Source: an uncultured Lachnobacterium sp.
Lineage (GTDB): Bacteria > Bacillota > Clostridia > Lachnospirales > Lachnospiraceae
Direction of reading: 5' to 3'
Assembly: GCA_900546625.1 (NCBI GenBank)
Contig: URDU01000004.1
Coordinates: 1 to 64,000, forward strand
Length of the DNA: 64,000 bases
Shown: positions 34,020 through 42,760 of the stretch, one piece after another
How positions within the stretch are numbered: position 1 is the stretch's first letter
Layout of the letters: each line of letters starts with the position of its first letter
Position numbers and translations under genes: made by a program
The notes under the pieces: model-generated
Seen by the model: only the letters and a program-made list of their open reading frames with translations
Told to the model about the DNA's origin: nothing
The model's database searches: none

Positions 34020-35324
34020 TTAATTGTTAGCCATAATGTAGTTGACAAACTGTGTTGCAGTACGTCCCGAAATGCCACCGTGGCTGAGCTCCCACTTGTT
34101 TGCTTCCCTGCACAGCTCCTCGTCTGAAAGTGTGCAGCCGCTCTTTCTCGCAAGCTCGGTTACGATGTTGAAGAACTCCTTCTGCGACGGCTTTGAGTAG
34201 CTGATCGTCACACCAAAACGGTTTACAAGTGACAGCTTCTCCTCAACTGTATCTGAGTGGTGCTTGTCATTGCTGTTGTCCTGGTCATTGCGGTCATTCC
34301 AGGTCTCCTTGATCAGGTGACGGCGGTTAGAGGTTGCATAAATCAGTATATTGTCAGGCTTTGTCTCCACGCCACCCTCGATGACTGCCTTTAGGAACTT
34401 GTACTCAATCTCATGCTCCTCGAAGGAGAGATCGTCCATATATATGATAAATCTGTAGTTTCTGTTTTTGATTGCTGCGATAATTTTTGACAGGTATTTG
34501 AACTGATGCTTATATATCTCAATCATGCGCAGCCCGTCGTCATAATACTGATTGACGATTGCCTTGATGCTTGTTGATTTTCCGGTTCCGCTATCTCCGA
34601 AAAGCAGCACATTGTTGGCCTTTTTACCCTGTACAAACGCTTCTGTATTGTCTGTGAGCTTTTTCTTCTGGATTTCATAACCGATCAGGTCATCGAGCAT
34701 GACTGCATCCATATTGTTGATTGGCATGAACGAAAAGCCTCCGTCCAGATGCTCCTCAATCCTGAAGGCCTTGTTGAGACCAAACATGCCGACTCCGTAT
34801 GCCTTGTAAAAGCCTGTCACCACATCAAAAAACTCCTGCTCGTCCTTTGCTGCCTCAAGCTTTTTGCTAAGTGCCCTTACCTTCTCGCTGACATTGTGAT
34901 TGTACATAAGGTCTTTTTTCACAATGGCCCTGTAATTGCTGATCTGTGTGAAGCAGTCGATTCCGAGCGCTGACTCGATTGGCTTGAAATCATAATCGAA
35001 AAGCTTCTTAAAAATCCTGAAATCGTTTGCCACAAGCCCGTTTACACTGCCATCGCTGGCTCCGACCTTCTCACAGGTGATGGAAAACGGATTCTCACTC
35101 ATCATAAGGAAGAAAGTGAGATAGTTGTGCCACAGATTGTCGTCAAAGCCATAGTCTGTCGCTACCTTTAGGATTCTCTTGACCTGTGTATTGATGTCGC
35201 GCACAAGCTCTGTCTTGTTGTACTCGCCCACCTCAAACTGCTCAAAGAGCTGGCCCAATTTATAAAGTATCTCGTCCTGAGATAAATCTCCGTACATAAG
35301 TAATTTTGATATTTCCTGATACAT
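34020..35324 (-). CDS. DUF815 AAA ATPase
   Basis: A 434-residue AAA protein of the DUF815 family. Walker A is LLFGDSGTGKST (about 240-251) and Walker B IIYMDDLSFEEHE. Sensor-like residues follow in IYATSNRRHLIKETW. The N-terminal 200 residues are helical and family specific. The physiological role is not known; members are widespread in Firmicutes. It is upstream of and co-directional with the ABC-F gene, 30 bp away. Confidence 0.8.
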   Translation of the reverse strand: MYQEISKLLMYGDLSQDEILYKLGQLFEQFEVGEYNKTELVRDINTQVKRILKVATDYGFDDNLWHNYLTFFLMMSENPFSITCEKVGASDGSVNGLVANDFRIFKKLFDYDFKPIESALGIDCFTQISNYRAIVKKDLMYNHNVSEKVRALSKKLEAAKDEQEFFDVVTGFYKAYGVGMFGLNKAFRIEEHLDGGFSFMPINNMDAVMLDDLIGYEIQKKKLTDNTEAFVQGKKANNVLLFGDSGTGKSTSIKAIVNQYYDDGLRMIEIYKHQFKYLSKIIAAIKNRNYRFIIYMDDLSFEEHEIEYKFLKAVIEGGVETKPDNILIYATSNRRHLIKETWNDRNDQDNSNDKHHSDTVEEKLSLVNRFGVTISYSKPSQKEFFNIVTELARKSGCTLSDEELCREANKWELSHGGISGRTATQFVNYIMANN

Positions 35325-35471
35325 GGCTGTTCCTCCTGGTTTTGCCTTGTTTTCGCTGCTAACAAATTATTATAAACACTGCGCCACGATTTTGCAAGAG
35401 CTTGTGTGCTTGGTTTTCTTACTACTACGGAATGAAAAATGCGGGTACCCGGCATAACACATGAGACATAA

Positions 35472-35497
35472 AAAGGCGGAGCTAAAACTCCACCTTT
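35472..35497 (-). terminator. Terminator overlapping the phoR stop
   Basis: On the minus strand AAAGGTGGAG pairs with CTCCGCCTTT (one G-U pair) around a TTTTAG loop that contains the phoR stop codon, followed by TTTTAT. It closes the pstB-phoU-phoB-phoR unit. Confidence 0.75.
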
Positions 35498-36804
35498 ATC
35501 GTTGTGCCACGCCCCACCTCACTGTCGAGCGTAAGCCCTGCATCATGCAGCTCCACTATATGCTTTACTATCGCAAGCCCAAGGCCTGTGCCGCCGGTCT
35601 CCTTCGAGCGGCTCTTATCCACTCTGTAGAAACGCTCAAAGACGCGCTCCTGCTGGTCCTTTGGAATGCCTATGCCGTTGTCCTCGACCGTGAGGACTGT
35701 CTTGCCGCCGAGCTTGTGTACCGTCACATTTACTGTGCCGCCCTCGTTGTTGTAGCGGATAGCATTCTGACAGAGATTCTCGACAAGCTCCGTGAGAAGC
35801 TGCCTGTTGCCGCGCACCATACAGTCAGTACCGTCAAAATTGAGTGCTACGTTTCTCTGCTCTGCATTCACCTGTAGATTTTCCATGCAGTCCTTGACCA
35901 GACCGTATAGATTAAGCTGCTCAAAGCCCTGCTGAGCTTCGCTTGAATCAAGCTCCGAGAGCTTTATAATATCATTTATTAAGGAAAGCAGACGCTGCGC
36001 ATTTCTTCTGATTTCAGTGGCAAAATGAATCTGCTGCTCCTTTTCGACCATGCCGTTTTCTATGAGCTCTGCGTAGCCGGAGATGGCTGTGAGCGGAGTC
36101 TTTAGCTCGTGTGACACATTGGCTGTAAAATCCTGTCTGCTCTTTGCCGCGGCGAGCACTCCCTCATGCTGTATCCTTATCGCGTTCATGAAAGGAACGA
36201 GCTCCTTGTACTCTGTCTTTTTCTGGATGACAGAGGCCTGCTCCAGGTTGCCTGCGAGTGTCTCGATTGGCTTCATGAGCTTTCTGGTCAGGCTCTTGGC
36301 GAGAACCACGCATATTCCAACTATGATAACCGTCACTATAAGCATGGCAGGTATACTGCTCGCAAACATGTTCCATATACTTCTTGCTGCAATAGAAACA
36401 CGCAGTACCGTTCCATCATTCAGCTTTATGGCATGATAGAAGGTATTGCTGTTCATGGTGGCTGAGGTTCTCACGCTATCCCCTGCACCTTTATCAAATG
36501 CTGATTCAACTTCCGGTCTATCGCCGTGGTTTTCAAGGTTTTTCACATCGTTTTGATTGTCATACAGCACTGTGCCGTCCTTGTCAATCCAGGTGACACG
36601 AATACCCTCCACGTCAATCTGCGGAATTTCATCTATATCCTGTTTTAGTATTCCGGTGCTTTCTATTGTCTCTGCCATGACCTGCAGGTCTTCCTTTACC
36701 TGCTTCTGGAAGAGGTAATAGTTGATTACTGTCATGGAAATCATGGTGGCAATTGCAACAAAAAGTGCTGTAGCCACCAGATAGTAATTAATCTTCTTTT
36801 TCAT
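35482..36804 (-). CDS. phoR: Phosphate-sensing histidine kinase PhoR
   Basis: A 440-residue membrane kinase. A transmembrane helix at 8-30 and another at about 145-168 bracket an extracytoplasmic sensor of about 115 residues. HAMP-like and DHp segments follow with the phospho-His in FTANVSHELKTPLTAI. The ATPase part has NLCQNAIRYN, VEDNGIGIPKDQ and TGGTGLGLAIVKH. It pairs with the upstream PhoB gene 53 bp away, which together with PhoU and PstB supports the phosphate assignment. Confidence 0.9.
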   Translation of the reverse strand: MKKKINYYLVATALFVAIATMISMTVINYYLFQKQVKEDLQVMAETIESTGILKQDIDEIPQIDVEGIRVTWIDKDGTVLYDNQNDVKNLENHGDRPEVESAFDKGAGDSVRTSATMNSNTFYHAIKLNDGTVLRVSIAARSIWNMFASSIPAMLIVTVIIVGICVVLAKSLTRKLMKPIETLAGNLEQASVIQKKTEYKELVPFMNAIRIQHEGVLAAAKSRQDFTANVSHELKTPLTAISGYAELIENGMVEKEQQIHFATEIRRNAQRLLSLINDIIKLSELDSSEAQQGFEQLNLYGLVKDCMENLQVNAEQRNVALNFDGTDCMVRGNRQLLTELVENLCQNAIRYNNEGGTVNVTVHKLGGKTVLTVEDNGIGIPKDQQERVFERFYRVDKSRSKETGGTGLGLAIVKHIVELHDAGLTLDSEVGRGTTIKVEF

Positions 36805-36857
36805 GCTGTACGCTCCGCTTATGTGTGTCAGAAATCATAGTAACCAATAAACAGCTG

Positions 36858-37526
36858 CTATTCTATAACATAGCCAACATTTCTGACTGTCTTTATCCTG
36901 CTGCCATAGTCACCCAGCTTGTGGCGGAGTGTCTTTATGTGCATATCCACTGTACGTGTCTCGCCCTCAAAGTCCGTATCCCAGACGCTTCTCATGATAA
37001 CCTCTCTGGTCATGACTATACCCTGACTGCCCATCAGAAGCCTTAAAAGCTCATACTCCTTGTAGGTCAAATCAACCGGCTCATTGTTCACTGTAACCGC
37101 ATGGCGCTCATGGTCAATCACCAGATCATCAAGCTTTAAGAGCTTCGGCTCATCCTTCGCTGTTCTTCTGAGCAGTGCCTTCACTCTGGTGATAAGCTCC
37201 ATGATCGAGAAAGGCTTTTTGATGTAATCATCTGCGCCTCCGTCGAGCCCTTTTATCATATCCATCTCTGTGGTCTTGGCTGTGACCATTATAATAGGAA
37301 TGTCCTGTGTGGTCGGACGTTTTCTGAGCTTTCTGACGATATCGTAGCCGCTCTCATCCGGAAGCATCACATCAAGCAGTATGAGATCCGGTACGAGCTC
37401 GTCCAGCTTCTTGTAAAATTCCTTTGCGTTTTCAAATGCACTGACGATGTAATTACTGTTTTTCAGAGCAATTGTCTCTATCTCACGTATGCTCTCGTCG
37501 TCCTCTACAATATAAATAAGTGCCAT
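36858..37526 (-). CDS. phoB: OmpR-family response regulator PhoB
   Basis: A 222-residue regulator. The receiver has the acidic pair EDDES, the phospho-Asp in LILLDVMLPDESGYDIV, the Thr in MVTAKTTEMD and Lys in DYIKKPF. A winged helix follows with DLTYKEYELLRLL, MRSVWDTDFEGETRTVDMH, read as WDTDFEGETRTV, and IKTVRNVGYVIE. It should bind the TGTAAA-type boxes seen upstream of phoB, pstB and pstS. The start at 37526 follows GGAG; an ATG four codons upstream overlaps that site. Confidence 0.92.
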   Translation of the reverse strand: MALIYIVEDDESIREIETIALKNSNYIVSAFENAKEFYKKLDELVPDLILLDVMLPDESGYDIVRKLRKRPTTQDIPIIMVTAKTTEMDMIKGLDGGADDYIKKPFSIMELITRVKALLRRTAKDEPKLLKLDDLVIDHERHAVTVNNEPVDLTYKEYELLRLLMGSQGIVMTREVIMRSVWDTDFEGETRTVDMHIKTLRHKLGDYGSRIKTVRNVGYVIE

Positions 37527-37596
37527 AGCTTTCTCCATTTCAAAAATCTTATGTAAAATTTTTACCTGTTCTTTACTTTCGATTATACATTACTAA

Positions 37597-37648
37597 TGTA
37601 AAACAGACGATGGTTTTATGTAAAATTTATGTAAAATCCATCGTCTGT
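37597..37648. promoter_or_regulatory. Pho box inside a hairpin, phoU-phoB gap
   Basis: TGTAAA copies at 37597, 37619 and 37630 (spacing 22 and 11 bp; another at 37552) make a Pho-box-like array upstream of phoB. Two of them lie in the loop between ACAGACGATGG (37603-37613) and CCATCGTCTGT (37638-37648), an 11-bp perfect inverted repeat that can terminate phoU transcripts. Confidence 0.6.
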
Positions 37649-37701
37649 ATTAATTTCATCTTTGTATCATTACGATTTAATTTTCTGATATAATAATTAA
37701 A

Positions 37702-38352
37702 TCATGACTTACGAACCTTGTCATCAAGCGCAAACTCAACCCACTCGGCAATATTTGTTGCATGGTCTCCGATACGCTCGAAGTATTTTGCTACCATGAG
37801 AAGGTCCTCTGCCTGCTCACCATCCTCAGGATGCTCCCTGATGAAATCAATAAGCTCTGCCTTTACCTTATCAAAAAGCTCATCCACCACATCATCCTGC
37901 TTCATTACTACGAGAGCCTTGTCATTGTTCTTCTCAACATATGCCTCGATTGCTCTGATAAGCATAAGCATTGTCTCTGAAGCCATGCTCTTGACATGCT
38001 CTATATTGACCCTGTATGGCTTGTCACTGCTCATCAAAATGGTCATCTCGCTGATATCGGCTGCGTGGTCTCCTATACGCTCCATATCAGTAACCATCTT
38101 CATCGCTGCAGAGATTGTTCTAAGGTCTCTTGCCACAGGCTGCTGCTGCATGAGCAGATTAAAGCACAGGCTTTCTATCTTTTTCTGCTCTCTGTCTATC
38201 TCTGAATCGCCCTCCATGATTGCCTTGGCGCTATCGGCATCCTGATGTATAAATGCCTCGATTGCCTTCTGGATTGACTCCTCAATCATGCTTCCCATGT
38301 GCATCATTTCTTCATTCAGATTCTTAAGCTGCTCGTCGAATTTCGATCTCAT
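37702..38352 (-). CDS. phoU: Phosphate transport regulator PhoU
   Basis: A 216-residue helical protein of two three-helix PhoU repeats. Metal-binding signatures are in KMVTDMERIGDHAADI (first repeat) and VAKYFERIGDHATNIAEWV (second), the ERIGDHA motifs being diagnostic. PhoU links the Pst transporter to PhoR and represses the Pho regulon when phosphate is plentiful. Its ATG abuts the pstB stop, so the two are co-translated. Confidence 0.95.
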   Translation of the reverse strand: MRSKFDEQLKNLNEEMMHMGSMIEESIQKAIEAFIHQDADSAKAIMEGDSEIDREQKKIESLCFNLLMQQQPVARDLRTISAAMKMVTDMERIGDHAADISEMTILMSSDKPYRVNIEHVKSMASETMLMLIRAIEAYVEKNNDKALVVMKQDDVVDELFDKVKAELIDFIREHPEDGEQAEDLLMVAKYFERIGDHATNIAEWVEFALDDKVRKS

Positions 38353-39113
38353 TAACCAAACCTCCCTGTGATGTAATCCTCTGTTCTCTTGTCCTGTGGA
38401 TATGAGAAAATCGTCTTTGTGTCACCAAACTCAACCATATCTCCTACAAGGAAGAAGGCTGTATCATCCGACACACGCACTGCCTGCTGCATGTTATGTG
38501 TTACAACTACAACTGTGTACTTTTTCTTTAAATCCTCCATGAGCTCCTCTATCTTTGAAGTAGAGATAGGGTCGAGCGCTGAGGTTGGCTCATCCATCAA
38601 AAGCACCTCAGGCTGTACGGCAAGCGCTCTCGCAATACAAAGTCTCTGCTGCTGTCCACCTGAAAGTCCCATGGCAGATTTCTTTAATCTATCTTTAACT
38701 TCATCAAAAATTGCCGCACCCTGAAGGCTTTCCTCAACTATCTGGTCAAGTGTCTTTTTATCCTTGATGCCATGCACTCTCGGGCCATATGCGATATTGT
38801 CATATATGCTCATCGGGAACGGATTCGGCTGCTGGAAAACCATTCCGACCTTTTTTCGAAGGACTGTTGTATCGACTGATGGTGCATATATATTCTCACC
38901 ATCTATCTCGATGCTTCCCTCGATTCTGACGTTGTCAACCAGATCATTCATTCTGTTGATACACTTTAAAAATGTAGACTTACCACATCCTGACGGTCCG
39001 ATCAGCGCTGTCACGCTGTTTTCTTTTATGTCCATATTGACACCATGCAGTGCATGATTTTGGCCATAATACAGATTCAGGTCGCGAACCTGAATTTTGA
39101 TTTTTTTCTCCAT
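38352..39113 (-). CDS. pstB: Phosphate ABC transporter ATPase PstB
   Basis: A 253-residue ABC ATPase. Walker A is [12 protein letters not shown], the Q-loop [15 protein letters not shown], the signature [15 protein letters not shown], and Walker [13 protein letters not shown]. The QQPNPFPMS segment is typical of PstB. The start at 39113 follows GGAG with a 7-bp gap; the longer frame to 39161 has no ribosome site. Its membrane partners PstC and PstA are encoded 9 kb away rather than next to it, and this gene has its own Pho-box array. Confidence 0.95.
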   Translation of the reverse strand: MEKKIKIQVRDLNLYYGQNHALHGVNMDIKENSVTALIGPSGCGKSTFLKCINRMNDLVDNVRIEGSIEIDGENIYAPSVDTTVLRKKVGMVFQQPNPFPMSIYDNIAYGPRVHGIKDKKTLDQIVEESLQGAAIFDEVKDRLKKSAMGLSGGQQQRLCIARALAVQPEVLLMDEPTSALDPISTSKIEELMEDLKKKYTVVVVTHNMQQAVRVSDDTAFFLVGDMVEFGDTKTIFSYPQDKRTEDYITGRFG

Positions 39114-39174
39114 TTGTATCTCCTGCAACATGTAATAATTTTCTTGTCTTCGAAAATACATTATATGGATGTTT

Positions 39175-39214
39175 TGTAAAATGCTCTATCAGATGTATGT
39201 AAAATCTGTGTCAA
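39175..39214. promoter_or_regulatory. Pho-box array upstream of pstB
   Basis: TGTAAA at 39175-39180 and 39198-39203 and TGTCAA at 39209-39214 (spacings 23 and 11 bp), read on the plus strand; the functional sense on the minus strand is TTTACA. The spacing is the same as upstream of pstS, so this is a likely PhoB site that lets the detached half of the operon respond to phosphate. Confidence 0.65.
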
Positions 39215-39323
39215 ATTTTTACACACGTAAATTATTCGCACTTTTTGTACTTATTGTTTGTATACATTATTTGTATACACTATTTATATACTTTATAGTC
39301 GGTTTTATTAAAGTACTTTCTGG

Positions 39324-40730
39324 TTAAAGTATTGTATCTCTAATAATTAGAAGCTCGTCCATTATCCTGTCTGCATCAATATTGGAGTAATTGATAATAA
39401 ACTGATGCCTGTCCTCCTTTGGCTTACTCAAATTGAAATGAGTAATCGCCTGAAGCTTTATTCCCTTTTTCAAAAGCAGCTCTTCAACTCTTTTGTCCGG
39501 AAGGTTCGTGTCAAACTGTATGATAAAATGCAGTCCGGAGTCATTTTCTATTACACTGCATTCCTTTTCGGGGAAACAGCTTTTTATGGATGAAAGCACG
39601 CTCTGGCGCTTTCTGCCGTAGTGCAGTCTCATCCTGTTTATGTGCTTTTCAAAATAGCCCTCGCTGATAAAGCGTGCCAGCGTGTACTGCTCGAAGGTGG
39701 ATACCGTACATGAGTAAAATGACAGCCTCCTGTAAAATTCATTTGCCAGATGCTCCGGCAGCACCATGTAGCTGATTCGGATGGTGGATGTGAGAGATTT
39801 TGAAAATGTATTTATATAGATGACCTTTTCGCACGCATCTATCGAGAGGATGGGCGGTATCGGGTGTCCGTTCATGCGAAACTCACTGTCGTAATCATCC
39901 TCTATGATGTATCTGTCGCTGCTCTCGTTGGCCCATGCCAAAAGCTCATAGCGTCGGTTCACAGGCATTGTGATTCCTGTCGGGAAATGATGTGTCGGGC
40001 TGATATGTGCTATCTGCGCATTCGCTTTCTTTATGAGCTCCACGCTGATGCCCTGCTCATCCATCTGCACCGGCAGACATTTTGCATTGTTGCACTCGTA
40101 TATCTGACTGATTTTTTTATAGCCCGGATCCTCCACACAGTATACCTTGTCCGTACCAAGAAGCTTCACAAGCAGTCCGTACAGATATTCTGTTCCCGCT
40201 CCGACTATTATCTGGTCCGGGTCCACATTCATACCGCGAAACGATGACAGATGGCTTGCTATCGCTTCCCGAAGCTCTCTCACTCCGCCACACGGCGACA
40301 CCGACAAAAGCTCCTGCTCCCTAAGGGAAATCGTCTCTCGCATGAGCTTTGCCCATATGGAAAACGGAAAGTTACCCGGGTCTGTCCTGTTTGATGAGAA
40401 GTCAAATATGCTTTCATCCTGCTCAGGCGGCAGCTTTATGCTAAGCTCCTTCTGCACCGGTGCCTTGATTACCCTTATATCTGACACATCGGCTATGAAA
40501 TAGCCCTTCTTTGGCCTTGCAAACATATAGCCCTCGCCTATCAACTGGTCATATGCATTTTCAACCGTAATGGTACTAATCCCCAGATTCTTGGCGAGGG
40601 TACGCTTTGATGGCATTTTCTCCCCGGAGCTTAGTTTCCCCTGTGATATATCGTTTTTGATGCACTCATAAAGGCATTTGTAGAGTGGTCCGTCTGTTTT
40701 TGTGAGGTCGTAGGTCAGCATTTGATTCAC
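39324..40730 (-). CDS. pdxR: MocR-type regulator of pyridoxal phosphate synthesis
   Basis: A 468-residue GntR/aminotransferase fusion. Residues 1-75 are a winged helix (SGEKMPSKRTLAKNLGIST, read as MPSKRTLAKNLGIST). The rest is a fold-type I aminotransferase domain with GAGTEYLYGLLVKLLG, DDYDSEFR and the PLP-lysine context TFSKSLTSTIRI. It senses PLP and normally activates pdxST, which lie divergently across the intergenic region. The first codon is GTG at 40730 or ATG at 40721. The pair fits the known pdxR-pdxST layout of Gram-positives. Confidence 0.88.
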   Translation of the reverse strand: MNQMLTYDLTKTDGPLYKCLYECIKNDISQGKLSSGEKMPSKRTLAKNLGISTITVENAYDQLIGEGYMFARPKKGYFIADVSDIRVIKAPVQKELSIKLPPEQDESIFDFSSNRTDPGNFPFSIWAKLMRETISLREQELLSVSPCGGVRELREAIASHLSSFRGMNVDPDQIIVGAGTEYLYGLLVKLLGTDKVYCVEDPGYKKISQIYECNNAKCLPVQMDEQGISVELIKKANAQIAHISPTHHFPTGITMPVNRRYELLAWANESSDRYIIEDDYDSEFRMNGHPIPPILSIDACEKVIYINTFSKSLTSTIRISYMVLPEHLANEFYRRLSFYSCTVSTFEQYTLARFISEGYFEKHINRMRLHYGRKRQSVLSSIKSCFPEKECSVIENDSGLHFIIQFDTNLPDKRVEELLLKKGIKLQAITHFNLSKPKEDRHQFIINYSNIDADRIMDELLIIRDTIL

Positions 40731-40816
40731 CGCTTTCTGGCATTTTTATTTTCCTTATTTTGAATATTTTAATATTACCAGATGTGGCGTAATATTGCAA
40801 CCATGATATATGGCTG

Positions 40817-41102
40817 GTGTGAGCAAATTCAGCCCGGCGGCGCAGGTGGCGTATACACTCTCGTGTTCGCTACGCTTTGCTGCCAAGATACTGTAAGAAT
40901 TATGCCTTATAGGTTTTCTATGGCAGACGAAACCGTCGCTACTCGCCCTCCATGGCTCGATAGCTCCTTGCCCCGGCTTCCATGCCGGTGCATTTCTGGT
41001 TTTCTTGGGCATAATTCAACAGTATCTAAGCAGCTCCGCTATGCGCTCTCACGAGAGTATACTCGCCGCCTGCGCCACCTAAACATATATGTATGCTCAC
41101 GC
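40817..41102. repeat. Long imperfect inverted-repeat element between pdxR and pdxS
   Basis: The left arm (40817-40906) and right arm (41008-41102) pair over about 70-90 bp. The outermost pair is GTGTGAGCA with TGCTCACGC; then GGCGCAGG with CCTGCGCC, CTCTCGTG with CACGAGAG, and GAATTATGCC with GGCATAATTC. The 100-bp centre has smaller hairpins such as CCGG/CCGG around 40975-40990. The G+C is higher than the surroundings. The element is not explained by the flanking genes and resembles a MITE or a structured RNA. Confidence 0.65.
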
Positions 41103-41165
41103 CTGACTGCATCCGTCATATAAATTGACATAAAAGCAATATAAAAATAAAAGGAGATTTAACAA

Positions 41166-42050
41166 ATGGAGAACAATAAGAATACTCAATACGAACTCAA
41201 CAAAGGGCTTGCGCAGATGCTAAAAGGCGGTGTGATCATGGATGTTACGACTCCGGAGCAGGCCAGGATAGCCGAGGCTGCCGGTGCATGTGCTGTCATG
41301 GCGCTTGAGAGAATCCCTGCTGATATCAGAGCCGCAGGCGGTGTTTCAAGAATGAGCGATCCTAAGATGATTAAGGGCATTCAGGAGGCTGTCAGCATCC
41401 CTGTCATGGCAAAGTGCCGTATAGGTCACTTCGTGGAGGCTCAGGTGCTCGAGGCTATCGAGATTGACTACATTGATGAGTCTGAGGTGCTTTCACCTGC
41501 TGATGATGTGTACCATATCAATAAGAGAGATTTCAAGGTACCTTTCGTATGTGGTGCAAGAGACCTCGGCGAAGCACTCCGCCGTATCAATGAGGGAGCT
41601 TCCATGATCCGTACAAAGGGTGAGCCCGGTACAGGTGATATCGTGCAGGCTGTCAGACATATGAGAAAGATGAATTCTGAGATTGCTAAGCTTACTTCCA
41701 TGCGTGAGGATGAGCTTTTCGAGGCAGCTAAAAATCTTCAGGTGCCTTTCGAGCTGGTCAAATTCGTTCATGACAATGGCAAGCTTCCTGTTGTAAACTT
41801 TGCGGCCGGTGGTGTGGCTACTCCTGCCGATGCAGCTCTTATGATGCAGCTCGGTGCTGAGGGTGTGTTCGTCGGTTCAGGTATCTTCAAGTCAGGCGAT
41901 CCTGCCAAGAGAGCTGCCGCTATCGTAAAGGCTGTGACAAACTTTACAGATGCAAAGCTCATCGCAGAGCTTTCTGAGGATCTCGGTGAGGCTATGGTCG
42001 GAATCAACGAGAGCGAGATTAAAATCATCATGGAAGAAAGAGGCAAATAA
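41166..42050 (+). CDS. pdxS: Pyridoxal 5-phosphate synthase subunit PdxS
   Basis: A 294-residue (beta/alpha)8 synthase. Conserved segments: [39 protein letters not shown] (read as [14 protein letters not shown]), [14 protein letters not shown] (with the catalytic Lys in MAK) and [20 protein letters not shown] (read as [12 protein letters not shown]). It makes PLP from ribose 5-phosphate, glyceraldehyde 3-phosphate and ammonia. GGAG lies 10 bp before the ATG. It is cotranscribed with pdxT one base downstream. Confidence 0.97.
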   Translation: MENNKNTQYELNKGLAQMLKGGVIMDVTTPEQARIAEAAGACAVMALERIPADIRAAGGVSRMSDPKMIKGIQEAVSIPVMAKCRIGHFVEAQVLEAIEIDYIDESEVLSPADDVYHINKRDFKVPFVCGARDLGEALRRINEGASMIRTKGEPGTGDIVQAVRHMRKMNSEIAKLTSMREDELFEAAKNLQVPFELVKFVHDNGKLPVVNFAAGGVATPADAALMMQLGAEGVFVGSGIFKSGDPAKRAAAIVKAVTNFTDAKLIAELSEDLGEAMVGINESEIKIIMEERGK

Positions 42051-42051
42051 A

Positions 42052-42642
42052 ATGAAATCAGGACTTAAGATTGGTGTTTTAGCTGTTCAGGGAGCGTTTA
42101 TTGAGCACAAGCGCATGCTTGAGTCTCTTGGGTGCGAATGTGTAGAGCTGCGCCGTAAATCAGATATCTGTGACTTAGACGGACTCGTGCTGCCTGGAGG
42201 TGAGAGCACTGTGCAGGGCAAGCTGCTCCGTGAGCTTGATATGTTTGATGAACTTAAGGAAAGAATCGCAAACGGACTTCCGGTTCTTGCAACCTGCGCC
42301 GGTCTTATACTTTTAGCTTCACATATCAGCAACGATGACAACGTATATTTCGGCACTCTGCCTGTCACTGTAAAAAGAAATGCCTACGGCAGACAGCTTG
42401 GAAGCTTTGAGGCTACAGCAAGGTTTGACAATAGCTTTGACTTTACCATGACATTTATCAGGGCGCCTTACGTGGAAGCTATTGACGACTCCGCCAAAAA
42501 TGATGTACATGTGCTCGCCGAGTATGACGGCAAAATTGTCGGTGTGCAGTATAAGAACCAGATTGGGCTGGCTTTTCATCCGGAGCTTGATGATGATACA
42601 CGGATTCATGAGAGGTTTTTGGAGATGATATCGGGAAATTAA
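42052..42642 (+). CDS. pdxT: Pyridoxal 5-phosphate synthase glutaminase subunit PdxT
   Basis: A 196-residue class I glutaminase. The oxyanion segment is VLPGGEST, the nucleophile is the Cys in LATCAGLI, and the His and Glu are in FHPELDDD. It hydrolyses glutamine and passes ammonia to PdxS. The start at 42052 (one base after the pdxS stop) is chosen because MKSGLKIGVLAVQGAF is the family start. The frame reads into pdxS upstream. Confidence 0.95.
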   Translation: MKSGLKIGVLAVQGAFIEHKRMLESLGCECVELRRKSDICDLDGLVLPGGESTVQGKLLRELDMFDELKERIANGLPVLATCAGLILLASHISNDDNVYFGTLPVTVKRNAYGRQLGSFEATARFDNSFDFTMTFIRAPYVEAIDDSAKNDVHVLAEYDGKIVGVQYKNQIGLAFHPELDDDTRIHERFLEMISGN

Positions 42643-42676
42643 ATCAGGCCTATATTATTGAAATGTATGCGTGTAA

Positions 42677-42748
42677 AAAAAATATATTATATATTGATAT
42701 AATAAGGTATAAGAAACAACAAAAGCCGGGGCAAATTCCCCGGCCTTT
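42677..42748. repeat. Left arm of a 72-bp inverted repeat, including a terminator
   Basis: This segment is the reverse complement of 45044-45115 with 71 of 72 positions identical. It contains an AT-rich part and the hairpin GCCGGGG-CAAATT-CCCCGGC (about 42725-42745), which serves as a bidirectional terminator between convergent pdxT and the AAA gene. Confidence 0.9.
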
Positions 42749-42760
42749 ACACTACTATTT

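Noticed and set aside
40755..41012. An 85-codon minus-strand frame starting MPKKTRNAPAWKPG in the pdx hairpin element
   Set aside because: It lies within the inverted-repeat structure, has no ribosome site, and its reading is explained by the hairpin composition. It was not called as a gene.
41125..41160. TTGACA at 41125-41130 as the pdxS promoter
   Set aside because: A -10 at the right spacing would overlap the ribosome site, so the start would be too close to the ATG. The real promoter could not be placed.
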